Source of the DNA: Propionibacteriaceae bacterium AM104-82
GTDB lineage: Bacteria; Actinomycetota; Actinomycetes; Propionibacteriales; Propionibacteriaceae
NCBI GenBank assembly: GCA_027658995.1
Contig: JAQDQK010000001.1
Span: forward strand, 1 to 64,000
DNA: 64,000 nucleotides
Direction: 5' to 3'
Shown: positions 33,041 to 40,306 of the stretch, piece after piece
Position numbering within the stretch: the stretch's first letter is position 1
Layout: each line of letters starts with the position of its first letter
The notes under the pieces: generated by a model
The model's input: only the letters and a program-made list of their open reading frames with translations
Told to the model about the DNA's origin: nothing
Databases searched by the model: none
Program-made: the position numbers and the translations under genes

Positions 33041-33969
33041 TGAAGACGACCGGTAGGCAGTGGGCGGGGCGCACCGCAGTGGTGGGGACGGTGTTCATCG
33101 CGTTGGGTGCGTTCTGGCTGAGCTTTACCGCGCTCGCCGATCTGGCGGCGCGTTCCGGGGTCGACCGGGGACAGGCGTGGGCGTGGCCGTTGATCGTTGA
33201 TGGGATCATCGTGGTGGCGACGGTCGCGGTGGTGGCGCTGGCTGGGCAACGCTCAGCCTGGTATCCCTGGTCGCTGCTGGTCGGCGGGGCGCTGGTGTCG
33301 GTGACGGCGAATGCGATCCACGCTGTGGTCGCTGCGGACGCCGATGTGCCCGGCCTGCTGGCTGCCTCGGTGGCCGCGGTACCGCCGGTGGTGCTGCTGG
33401 CGATCACCCATCTCACCGTGATCCTCACCCGCACCTTCCCACAGGAGTTGCCGGGGCAGCCTGAGGTGTTGTCCGAGATCCCGGAGATGCTGTCCGAGGT
33501 GTATGCCGGACCGCAGGGTGTTGTCCACTCAAAGTCGTTGTTGTCCGTTGCCTCTGAACCTCTGGCCGATGAGCGGGAGTTGTCCTTAGCCTCGGATGAA
33601 ACCCCTGGTCGTTCTGATCGCCGGGCTCGTGCTGCGGCGTTGCGGGCCGCGGGCTGGTCGAACAAGCGGATTGCCCGCGAGGTGCAGGTGCATCCGGCAA
33701 CTGTGGGGAGATGGTTCGCCGCCGCGCACCTTCCCGACACCAATGATGACGCCGCCGGCGAGCGGGAGGAGACGCGTCAGCGCCAGCCCTCCCCTGACGA
33801 CGCCGACGGCCCCCGCCCAGCACCGGCATTCGTCGAATGGCTCATGGGCCTGCCGACTGGATGGGTCACCGATAGCGGCGGCCTGACGCAGAATCAACAG
33901 ATCACCGCCCTCGGCAACGGATTGCTACCCCTCCAGGCTGTGTCCGCGCTGTCACTGCTCGCCGCGTGA
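33040..33969 (+). CDS. DUF2637 membrane protein fused to a methyltransferase tail
   Basis: 309 aa. DUF2637: four membrane helices (FIALGAFWLSFTALADLAAR, then PLIVDGIIVVATVAVVALAG, and others), then a HTH (AGWSNKRIAREVQVHPATVG). Up to EREET (about 33774) it matches the intact copy at 50989-51672, which stops there. Here the frame runs on for about 65 codons whose last 49 read DGPRPAPAFVEWLMGLPTGW..QITALGNGLLPLQAVSAL, equal in layout to the end (motifs IX-X) of the C5 methyltransferase at 14455-15570. The fusion marks a deletion that joined the two genes in frame. DUF2637 proteins act in transfer or replication of actinobacterial plasmids (SpdB-like). The tail is probably without function. Confidence 0.85.
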   Translation: MKTTGRQWAGRTAVVGTVFIALGAFWLSFTALADLAARSGVDRGQAWAWPLIVDGIIVVATVAVVALAGQRSAWYPWSLLVGGALVSVTANAIHAVVAADADVPGLLAASVAAVPPVVLLAITHLTVILTRTFPQELPGQPEVLSEIPEMLSEVYAGPQGVVHSKSLLSVASEPLADERELSLASDETPGRSDRRARAAALRAAGWSNKRIAREVQVHPATVGRWFAAAHLPDTNDDAAGEREETRQRQPSPDDADGPRPAPAFVEWLMGLPTGWVTDSGGLTQNQQITALGNGLLPLQAVSALSLLAA

Positions 33970-33976
33970 ACGTGGG

Positions 33977-34310
33977 CTACGAGAGAGCGGCGTCCTCCGG
34001 TGCTCCCGGTGTCGTTCCCAGAGCGGCGAGCAGGCGGACCCGGACTCGCTGCTTGCGCTGCTCGAAGAACGAGGTGAAGTCGGCCAAGTCGAGCGGAAGG
34101 CCGTCGAGGTCGTCCTCGGCAAGGTACGTAGCTCGCTTGTCCTTCGCTCGGGAAGGCGGTGTCCATCCACTCCGCAGGCAGTCCATCCTGCTTCTCGATG
34201 TTGGCGGCCCCACTCAGCAACTGAAGGTTCGGCAGCAGGCATGCGGCGGCCAAGTAGTCGTCGACCTTAATCGAGCGGGACGCCGGCACGGAGGAACGGG
34301 ACATATTCTC
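33977..34310 (-). pseudogene. DUF262/GmrSD-type gene, C-terminal remnant
   Basis: Two minus-strand frames together give the end of a DUF262-DUF1524 (GmrSD-like) protein. The first is VDDYLAAACLLPNLQLLSGA, then ANIEKQDGLPAEWMDTAFP. A frameshift near 34155 leads to RATYLAEDDLDGLPLDLADF, then TSFFEQRKQRVRVRLLAAL. The HNH histidines that should come before are not seen. GmrSD enzymes cut modified phage DNA. A remnant of the start of such a gene lies at 40074-40276 in the same orientation. The cadmium/mercury genes lie between them. Confidence 0.65.
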
Positions 34311-34394
34311 CACGACGGATCTTCGAGCACTTCGCCACGCTCGCTGGTAGGGAGCTGTCAACTGACTCGCCGCTCATGAGGACACCTGGCGCCG

Positions 34395-34418
34395 ACTGTA
34401 CGTCGTACAGTGTATAGT
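34395..34418 (+). promoter_or_regulatory. CmtR operator and leaderless promoter
   Basis: A perfect palindrome, ACTGTACG-T-CGTACAGT (34395-34411), is followed at once by TATAGT (34413-34418), a good -10 box 6 nt before the cmtR ATG at 34425. No ribosome-binding site is seen, so the mRNA is probably leaderless. A repressor on the palindrome would block the spacer between -35 and -10. Confidence 0.7.
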
Positions 34419-34424
34419 CATCGT

Positions 34425-34784
34425 ATGCTGACTATTTCCGATCGACTCGACGTGATGAACCGGCTCGGCCGAGCTATGGCCGACCCGACCCGCTCCCGCA
34501 TTCTGCTGACCCTGCTGGCCGGGCCGAGCTACCCGGCGGTGCTGTCCCGCGAGCTGGGGTTGTCGCGCTCGAACGTGTCGAACCATCTGACATGCCTGCG
34601 CGGGTGCGGGATCGTGGTGGCCGAGCCCGAGGGCCGACAGACCCGCTACGAGGTGGCAGACCCGCACCTGGCCCGCGCGCTGACGGCGCTGGTGGATGTC
34701 ACGCTCGCGGTCGACGAGAGCGTGCCGTGCATGGACCCGGACTGCGGGGTCGAGGGTTGCCAGGCGGGGGAGGTGCGGGCGTGA
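34425..34784 (+). CDS. cmtR: CmtR-type Cd/Pb-sensing ArsR regulator
   Basis: 119 aa ArsR repressor. It has the CmtR pattern NHLTCLRGCG (the two recognition-helix cysteines) and a later cysteine in AVDESVPCMDPDCGVEGCQ; Mycobacterium CmtR binds Cd2+ or Pb2+ with equivalent Cys57, Cys61 and Cys102. The tail here has two extra cysteines. The first M of the longer frame (34410) lies in the operator, so the ATG at 34425 is taken. It overlaps the P-type ATPase gene by GTGA and should autoregulate the whole downstream operon (ATPase, lspA, perhaps cadD). Confidence 0.92.
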   Translation: MLTISDRLDVMNRLGRAMADPTRSRILLTLLAGPSYPAVLSRELGLSRSNVSNHLTCLRGCGIVVAEPEGRQTRYEVADPHLARALTALVDVTLAVDESVPCMDPDCGVEGCQAGEVRA

Positions 34785-36685
34785 GCGCGGTCACGGGTTC
34801 GCAGGTCGAGCATGTCGACCTCGACGACCACGATGATGACGATGACCGGCCGTGGTATCGGAGCCCGAGCGTTCTGATCCCGATCGCCTCCGGCGTCGCG
34901 TTCGCCGCCGGCCTGGTGTGCGAGTGGACCGGCGCGGAGACCGCGGGCCTGGTGCTGTTCTGGATCGGCCTGCTGCTGGGCGCGTACACGTTCGTGCCGG
35001 GCGCGCTGCGCAAGCTGTTCACCAAGGGCAAGCTCGGCATCGGGCTGCTGATGACGATCAGCGCGACCGGCGCGGTGATCCTCGGCTACGTCGAGGAGGC
35101 CGCCGCGCTGGCATTCCTGTACTCCATCGCGGAGGCGCTGGAGGACAAGGCGATGGACCGCGCCCGCGCAGGGTTGCGGGCGCTGTTGAAGCTCGTGCCC
35201 GAAACCGCACTCGTCAAGCGCGGCGACGCCACCGCCGAGGTCGAGGCGAAGGAGCTGCGCGTCGGGGATGTCCTGGTGGTCCGGCCGGGCGAACGGATCG
35301 CCACCGACGGCACCGTGCGGGCCGGGCGGAGCAGCCTGGACACGTCCGCGATCACGGGTGAATCGATCCCGGTCGAGGTCGAACCGGGCACCGACGTCTC
35401 GGCCGGGTCGATCAACACCACCGGCGTGCTCGAGGTCGAGGCCACCGCCGCCGGCACCGACAACTCGCTCACCACCATCGTGGAGCTGGTCGAGCAGGCG
35501 CAGGCCGAGAAGGGCGACCGTGCCCGCCTGGCCGACCGGATCGCCCGCCCGCTGGTGCCCGGCGTGATGATCCTCGCCGTGCTGGTCGGCGTGCTTGGGT
35601 CGCTGTTGAGCGGCGACCCTGAGCTGTGGATCACCCGCGCTCTGGTGGTGCTGGTCGCAGCCTCGCCGTGCGCGCTGGCGATCGCCGTCCCGGTCACCGT
35701 TGTTTCCGCGATCGGCGCGGCGTCGAAGTTCGGTGTGGTCGTGAAGTCCGGGGCCGCGTTCGAGCGGTTCGGCGGCATCCGCCACGTCGCCGTCGACAAG
35801 ACCGGCACGCTGACCCGCAACGAGCCCACGGTGACCCGCGTCGTCACCACCGGCGCGACCGAGAATGAGGTGCTGGCGTGGGCGGCGAGCCTGGAAGGTC
35901 ACAGCACGCACCCGCTGGCCGCCGCGATCACGAAGGCCGTCCCCGACGCCCCGACCGCGCACGACGTCACCGAGACCGCCGGGCGCGGCATCACCGGCAC
36001 GCTCGGTAGTGCCCGTCTCGCCGTCGGTAGCCCCCGCTGGCTGGACGCCGGCACGCTGGCCGACCAGGTGCAGGTGATGGAATCCGAGGGGATGACCGTC
36101 GTCATCGTCCACCGCGGCGACCGGCCGGCTGGCGCGATCGGGGTGCGTGACGAACTGCGCCCAGAGGTTCCCGAGGTCATCGCCACGCTGAACCGCCGCG
36201 GGATCGGGGTGACGATGCTCACCGGCGACAACGCCCGCACCGCCGCAGCGCTGGCCGGCCAGGCCGGCATCATGGACGTGCGCGCCGAGCTGCGCCCCGA
36301 GGACAAGGCCACCGCCGTCGCGGAGTTGTCGAAGTCTCAGCCCACTGCCATGATCGGGGACGGCATCAACGACGCTCCCGCGCTGGCGGCCGCGGATGTG
36401 GGGATCGCGATGGGAGCCAAGGGCGCCGATGCTGCGATCGAGTCGGCCGACGTCGCGTTCACCGGCCACGACCTGCGCCTCATCCCACAGGCCCTCGCCC
36501 ACGCCCGCCGCGGCCGCAACATAATCAACCAGAACGTCGTGTTGTCGATCGCGATCATCGTGGTGCTGCTGCCGCTGGCGATTACCGGAGTCCTCGGGCT
36601 CGCCGCGGTCGTGCTTGTACACGAGGTCGCTGAAGTCGTCGTCATCCTCAACGGGCTCCGCGCGGCGCGGCGCACGAAGGCATGA
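34781..36685 (+). CDS. Heavy-metal P-type ATPase (Cd/Pb/Zn export)
   Basis: 634 aa. It has TGES, DKTGTLT, THPLA, and GDGINDAPALA. TM6 has SPC (AASPCALAIAVPVT) rather than the CPC of classic CadA, and the last helices have VLVHEVAEVVVILNGLRAAR. The N-terminus has an Asp/His cluster (VEHVDLDDHDDDDDRPWY) instead of an HMA domain. It is related to CtpG-like pumps that CmtR controls in mycobacteria, so Cd2+ or Pb2+ is the probable cargo. The start GTG overlaps the cmtR stop, and the end overlaps lspA (ATGA), so the three are translated as one unit. Confidence 0.9.
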   Translation: MSAVTGSQVEHVDLDDHDDDDDRPWYRSPSVLIPIASGVAFAAGLVCEWTGAETAGLVLFWIGLLLGAYTFVPGALRKLFTKGKLGIGLLMTISATGAVILGYVEEAAALAFLYSIAEALEDKAMDRARAGLRALLKLVPETALVKRGDATAEVEAKELRVGDVLVVRPGERIATDGTVRAGRSSLDTSAITGESIPVEVEPGTDVSAGSINTTGVLEVEATAAGTDNSLTTIVELVEQAQAEKGDRARLADRIARPLVPGVMILAVLVGVLGSLLSGDPELWITRALVVLVAASPCALAIAVPVTVVSAIGAASKFGVVVKSGAAFERFGGIRHVAVDKTGTLTRNEPTVTRVVTTGATENEVLAWAASLEGHSTHPLAAAITKAVPDAPTAHDVTETAGRGITGTLGSARLAVGSPRWLDAGTLADQVQVMESEGMTVVIVHRGDRPAGAIGVRDELRPEVPEVIATLNRRGIGVTMLTGDNARTAAALAGQAGIMDVRAELRPEDKATAVAELSKSQPTAMIGDGINDAPALAAADVGIAMGAKGADAAIESADVAFTGHDLRLIPQALAHARRGRNIINQNVVLSIAIIVVLLPLAITGVLGLAAVVLVHEVAEVVVILNGLRAARRTKA

Positions 36686-37251
36686 CCGATCCCCTTGACG
36701 GCTCCGCTCCCTCCCCGGGAAAAGCGGATGCCGTGGAAGCGAGTTCTGCCGGCCCGGCGGCGGCGCGCGTCCGGCTCCGCTGGTTCCTGCTCGCGTGCGC
36801 CGTCGCCGCTGGCGCGGTGCTGATCGATCAAGGCAGCAAGGCACTCGCCCTCGCTCAGCTCAGCGAGGATGACCGTATTCCGCTCTTGGGAGACTGGCTC
36901 GGCTTGCAGCTCGCGTTCAACCCCGGCACCGTGATGTCCCTCGGAGCCGGCGCAACCTGGCTGCTCACCGTCATCGCCGCGGCGGCCTCTGTCGCTCTAC
37001 TCGTCGCCGCAACCCGCGCCCGCACCGTCGGGTGGGCGGTCGCGATCGGCCTGGTGTGGGGAGGCGCGGTCGGCAACCTGCTGGACCGGCTGTTCGCCCC
37101 TCCCGAGTTTGGCCGCGGTCACGTCACCGACTTCCTCGCCTACGGCAACCTGTTCATCGGCAACCTTGCCGACGTCATCCTCGGTTTCGGCGTCGCCCTG
37201 GGCGTCCTGCTTTACCTCCGAGGCCCACACCACACCAGGAACGGACAATGA
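36682..37251 (+). CDS. lspA: Signal peptidase II (prolipoprotein signal peptidase)
   Basis: 189 aa with four membrane helices. It has the two catalytic aspartate motifs: GNLLDRLFAPPEFGRGHVTD and NLFIGNLADVILG. The N-terminal 30 residues are a polar extension. LspA cuts the signal peptide of lipoproteins. Copies are often carried in cadmium operons of mobile elements next to the metal ATPase; why is not settled. It overlaps the ATPase gene (ATGA). Confidence 0.9.
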   Translation: MTDPLDGSAPSPGKADAVEASSAGPAAARVRLRWFLLACAVAAGAVLIDQGSKALALAQLSEDDRIPLLGDWLGLQLAFNPGTVMSLGAGATWLLTVIAAAASVALLVAATRARTVGWAVAIGLVWGGAVGNLLDRLFAPPEFGRGHVTDFLAYGNLFIGNLADVILGFGVALGVLLYLRGPHHTRNGQ

Positions 37252-37327
37252 TGGTCGCAGAGTATCAACGGCACGCGGCTGCCGGAACCGCTGGGTCGCC
37301 AGGCGGCTGTAACGCGGCGGTGGGCGC

Positions 37328-37930
37328 ATGATCCTGTCCTCCGTCCTGCAGGCGATCGGCCTATTCATCGCCACGAACATCGATGACATCATCGTGCTCT
37401 CACTGTTCTTCGCCCGAGGCGCGGGCCAGCGCGGGACCACCGCCCGAATCCTGGTCGGACAGTACCTCGGGTTCGCTGGCATCCTGGGCGCTTCCGTGCT
37501 GGTGACGCTCGGGGCGGGAGCGTTCCTGCCGCCAGAGGTCATCCCCTACTTCGGACTCATTCCGCTGGGGTTGGGACTTTGGGCTGCGTGGCAAGCCTGG
37601 CGCAACCGCGGTGCCGACGATGACGATGAGGCAAAGGTCGAGGGCAAGAAGGTTGGGGTGTGGACGGTGGCCGGGGTGACCTTCGCCAACGGCGGGGACA
37701 ACATCGGCGTCTACGTCCCGGTCTTCCTCAGCGTGGGCCCAGCGGCCGTGGTGGCGTACTGCATCGTGTTCCTCGCCCTGGTCGCCGCCCTCGTCGGCCT
37801 GGGCAAGTTCGTCGCCACCCGCCGACCGATCGCCGAACTCCTGGAACGCTGGGAACACATCCTGTTCCCGATCGTGCTCATCGGCCTGGGCATCTTCATC
37901 CTCGTCAGTGGTGGTGCCTTCGGCCTCTGA
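37328..37930 (+). CDS. cadD: CadD-family cadmium resistance transporter
   Basis: 200 aa membrane protein with the CadD pattern: IGLFIATNIDDIIVLSLFFA at the start and a mirrored GVTFANGGDNIGVYVPVF in the middle. Both hold the conserved acidic pair typical of the LysE-like superfamily. An Asp/Lys loop (GADDDDEAKVEGKKVG) separates the halves. It lies 76 bp after lspA and is probably part of the same cadmium operon. Confidence 0.9.
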   Translation: MILSSVLQAIGLFIATNIDDIIVLSLFFARGAGQRGTTARILVGQYLGFAGILGASVLVTLGAGAFLPPEVIPYFGLIPLGLGLWAAWQAWRNRGADDDDEAKVEGKKVGVWTVAGVTFANGGDNIGVYVPVFLSVGPAAVVAYCIVFLALVAALVGLGKFVATRRPIAELLERWEHILFPIVLIGLGIFILVSGGAFGL

Positions 37931-38152
37931 ACTCGTAGCCGACTGCGTAGATGGCAGCGTGCTGTGGTTGCTACCTGGCGGCTGAGTGTCCCGGTGCGCT
38001 GCGCGTGTGAGCGGCCCAGACGACGTGCTCGGCGCCGCTGCCTCAACTGAGCCCACGCTGACCGCGTAGGCGTCGATCACGCGGTCGGTGCCGGTGTTGA
38101 AGGCGTCGCGGATATCACTTGGATCACCACATCGCTGGGCCCGGCTCTTGTG

Positions 38153-39529
38153 TCAGGCGCAGCAGGAGGTGGGGAGTTCGTTGCGGAAGAGGTTCGCGGT
38201 GAGGCGGATGCCTTCGGCCATGGTGAGGTAGGGGGCCCAGGTGTCGGCGAGTTGGGTGACGGTGAATCCGGCGGTGATGGCGTAGGTTGCGGCGAGCATC
38301 ATCTCCCCAGCGGTGTCGGCGAGGGCGTGGATACCGAGGACTTTGCCGGTGTCGGCGTCGGCGACGACCTTGATGCCGCCGCGTGTGTCGTGGTTGGCGA
38401 TGGCCCTGGGCACGTCGGAAAGTCGTAGGAATCGGCAGGCGCACCGGTATCCGGCGGCGATGGCGCTGGCTTCGGTGATCCCGGCGGAGGCCAGTTGGGG
38501 TGAGGTGAACAGCACAGACGGCAACCCGGTGTAGTCGACTCGCTCGTCGTGACCCAGGGCGTTGTGCGCGGCGATCTTCCCAGTCCTCGCGGCGACGTAC
38601 ACGTACTGGGGCACGTCAGTGACGTCACCGGCGGCGAACACAGCCGGGTTCGTGGTCCGCTGCTGCTCGTCTACGATGACGAAGCCGCGCTCGTCGGTCG
38701 CGATACCCGCAGCAGGAAGGTTGAGCCCTTCGGTGCGCGGGGTGCGACCGGTGGCAACGAGGACACGTTCACCGGTCGCGTCCTTCCCGTTGCGGGTCGT
38801 CACCTGGACCAGGACCTCGTGCTGGGTGATCGTGGCTGCGCGGTCGCCGATGACGCTGATCCCCTCGGCCAGGAAGGCCTTGCGGAGCTCGGATGACAGT
38901 TCCGGTTCGGCGTGCGGGGCGAGCCGACCGATGACGGTGACCTCTACTCCGAGCCGGGCGAACAGCTGCGCCTGTTCCAGGCCGACGAAGCCACCGCCGA
39001 TCACCACGAGCGACGCGGGCAGTTCCGTCAGTTCCATCGCTGTGGTCGACGTGAGGTAATCAACCTGCTCAAGCCCAGGGATTGCCGGCACGTGCGGCTC
39101 GGCGCCGGTGGCGACGAGATACGACTTCGCGCGCACCGGTCGTCCATCCACGAGCAGGGTTCCCGCGTCTGTGAACGTTGCAGTGCCCGGGAGGATGTCA
39201 AACCCGTAGGCAGCGGCGATGTCGGCGTACTTGGTCTGGCGGAGCATCCCAACCAGATCATCCTTCTGCTCGATGAGCGCGCTGAGATCGACCATCCCAG
39301 CAGAGCTGGGGACGCCTGAGAACCGGTTCGTGAGGGCGGAGTGCCGGGTGTGCGCGGCCGCGAGAAGCGTCTTGGACGGCACACAACCCACGTTCACGCA
39401 GGTACCGCCGAGGGTTCCCGATTCGATGGCGACCACGCTGGCCCCCTCGAGGCGCGCGTGGATCGCTGCGGACATCGCCGCCCCGCCCGTCCCGATCACC
39501 ACGAGATCAACCTCCGTGTGCCATGTCAC
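38153..39529 (-). CDS. merA: Mercuric reductase
   Basis: 458 aa FAD-dependent disulfide oxidoreductase. FAD-binding VVIGTGGAAMSAAIHA, the redox pair GGTCVNVGCVPSK (Cys44, Cys49), and NAD(P)-binding VVIGGGFVGLEQAQLFARLG are present. The C-terminal cysteine pair (PTSCCA, Cys456-Cys457) passes Hg2+ to the active site and sets MerA apart from other family members. The N-terminal NmerA domain is absent. The protein reduces Hg2+ to volatile Hg0 in the cytoplasm. It is divergent from merR, with a MerR-type promoter between. No merT or merP is present. Confidence 0.93.
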   Translation of the reverse strand: MTWHTEVDLVVIGTGGAAMSAAIHARLEGASVVAIESGTLGGTCVNVGCVPSKTLLAAAHTRHSALTNRFSGVPSSAGMVDLSALIEQKDDLVGMLRQTKYADIAAAYGFDILPGTATFTDAGTLLVDGRPVRAKSYLVATGAEPHVPAIPGLEQVDYLTSTTAMELTELPASLVVIGGGFVGLEQAQLFARLGVEVTVIGRLAPHAEPELSSELRKAFLAEGISVIGDRAATITQHEVLVQVTTRNGKDATGERVLVATGRTPRTEGLNLPAAGIATDERGFVIVDEQQRTTNPAVFAAGDVTDVPQYVYVAARTGKIAAHNALGHDERVDYTGLPSVLFTSPQLASAGITEASAIAAGYRCACRFLRLSDVPRAIANHDTRGGIKVVADADTGKVLGIHALADTAGEMMLAATYAITAGFTVTQLADTWAPYLTMAEGIRLTANLFRNELPTSCCA

Positions 39530-39576
39530 GATGCCTCCTCCAGTTCGAACCGGCCACTCATGCGGCCACTCCTGAA

Positions 39577-39608
39577 AGAATGGACCTTAAAGTATGCTTG
39601 AAGGTCAA
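39577..39608 (-). promoter_or_regulatory. mer operator-promoter with long spacer
   Basis: On the minus strand, TTGACC (39603-39608) and CATTCT (39577-39582) are separated by 20 bp, the over-long spacing that MerR proteins correct. The spacer holds a dyad, TGGACCTT...AAGGTCA (39581-39607). It drives merA and probably overlaps the merR promoter. Confidence 0.7.
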
Positions 39609-39627
39609 GTCGGTGGCCGAGGTGACG

Positions 39628-40017
39628 ATGCGGATCGGAGAACTCGCGGGGAAGGCGAAGACGAGGGCGTCCACGCTGCGGTACTACGAGGAGCGCGGGC
39701 TGCTCCAACCGCCGGAGCGCACCCCGGCCGGGTACCGCAACTACGGCGACGAGGCGGTGCAGCGGCTCGAATTCATCGACCGGGCCCGCGCAGCAGGGCT
39801 CACCCTCGCGCAAACCGCCGAGATCCTCGAAGTACGTGACGCGGGCGGGTCGCCGTGCGGTCATGTTCGAGACCTCCTCGACCGGCGACTGGTCGAGATC
39901 GACGAGCAGCTCGAGCAGCTCCGCCTGCTCCGTACCAGCGTCGCCGAGCTCCGCGCGAACGCAGCACAGACGCCGCCGGAGGCCTGCACACCCGAGTCGA
40001 TCTGCCGGTACCTCTGA
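39628..40017 (+). CDS. merR: MerR-family metal-responsive regulator
   Basis: 129 aa. The N-terminal HTH and wing are STLRYYEERGLLQPPERTPA, then GYRNYGDEAVQRL. A long dimerisation helix follows. Metal-binding cysteines lie in GGSPCGHV and in the tail EACTPESICRYL (C-x5-C). The ATG at 39628 is chosen because MRIGELA is the family start; upstream sequence is the operator. Three cysteines and the divergent merA gene suggest Hg2+ sensing, though the tail also recalls copper/zinc types. Confidence 0.88.
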   Translation: MRIGELAGKAKTRASTLRYYEERGLLQPPERTPAGYRNYGDEAVQRLEFIDRARAAGLTLAQTAEILEVRDAGGSPCGHVRDLLDRRLVEIDEQLEQLRLLRTSVAELRANAAQTPPEACTPESICRYL

Positions 40018-40073
40018 CCAATCGGCTGAAGGGTCTTGCTGCCCGGAGGGAACCGTTGTCTTGTCCGCGTAAG

Positions 40074-40276
40074 GTTGTCGCGCTCGCGGTAGTTCGTCAG
40101 GAACTCGTAGAACGTGTACGACTGCGCGGTCTCGGGCTTGAAGTTCCAGAGCAGGAAGGAGCCGACAGGGTATCCGTGCCTCAGACAAATTCACGATGGA
40201 TAGCTGGCATCAGATACTCGCGCTTGCGGATGGCGGTGAGCATCTCCTCGATGCTGCACGGGGTCTAGAAGTACAT
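40074..40276 (-). pseudogene. DUF262/GmrSD-type gene, N-terminal remnant
   Basis: From the ATG at 40276 the frame reads MYF, a TAG stop, then TPCSIEEMLTAIRKREYLMP, AIHREFV and a TGA. One frame over it continues LRHGYPVGSFLLWNFKPETA, then QSYTFYEFLTNYRERDN. This is the start of a DUF262 protein (REFVW...GYPVGSFLLW), with an early stop and a deletion of about 15 codons before GYPVG. The rest of 40018-40306 holds nothing else that I can recognise. Confidence 0.7.
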
Positions 40277-40306
40277 GCGGCTCTCTCGATTCGGGCTGAC
40301 GGGTGG

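Noticed and set aside
34646-36844. 732-codon minus-strand frame opposite the CmtR-linked ATPase
   Set aside because: Asp/Arg/Gly/His-rich shadow with no domain. The + strand has DKTGT and the other P-type motifs.
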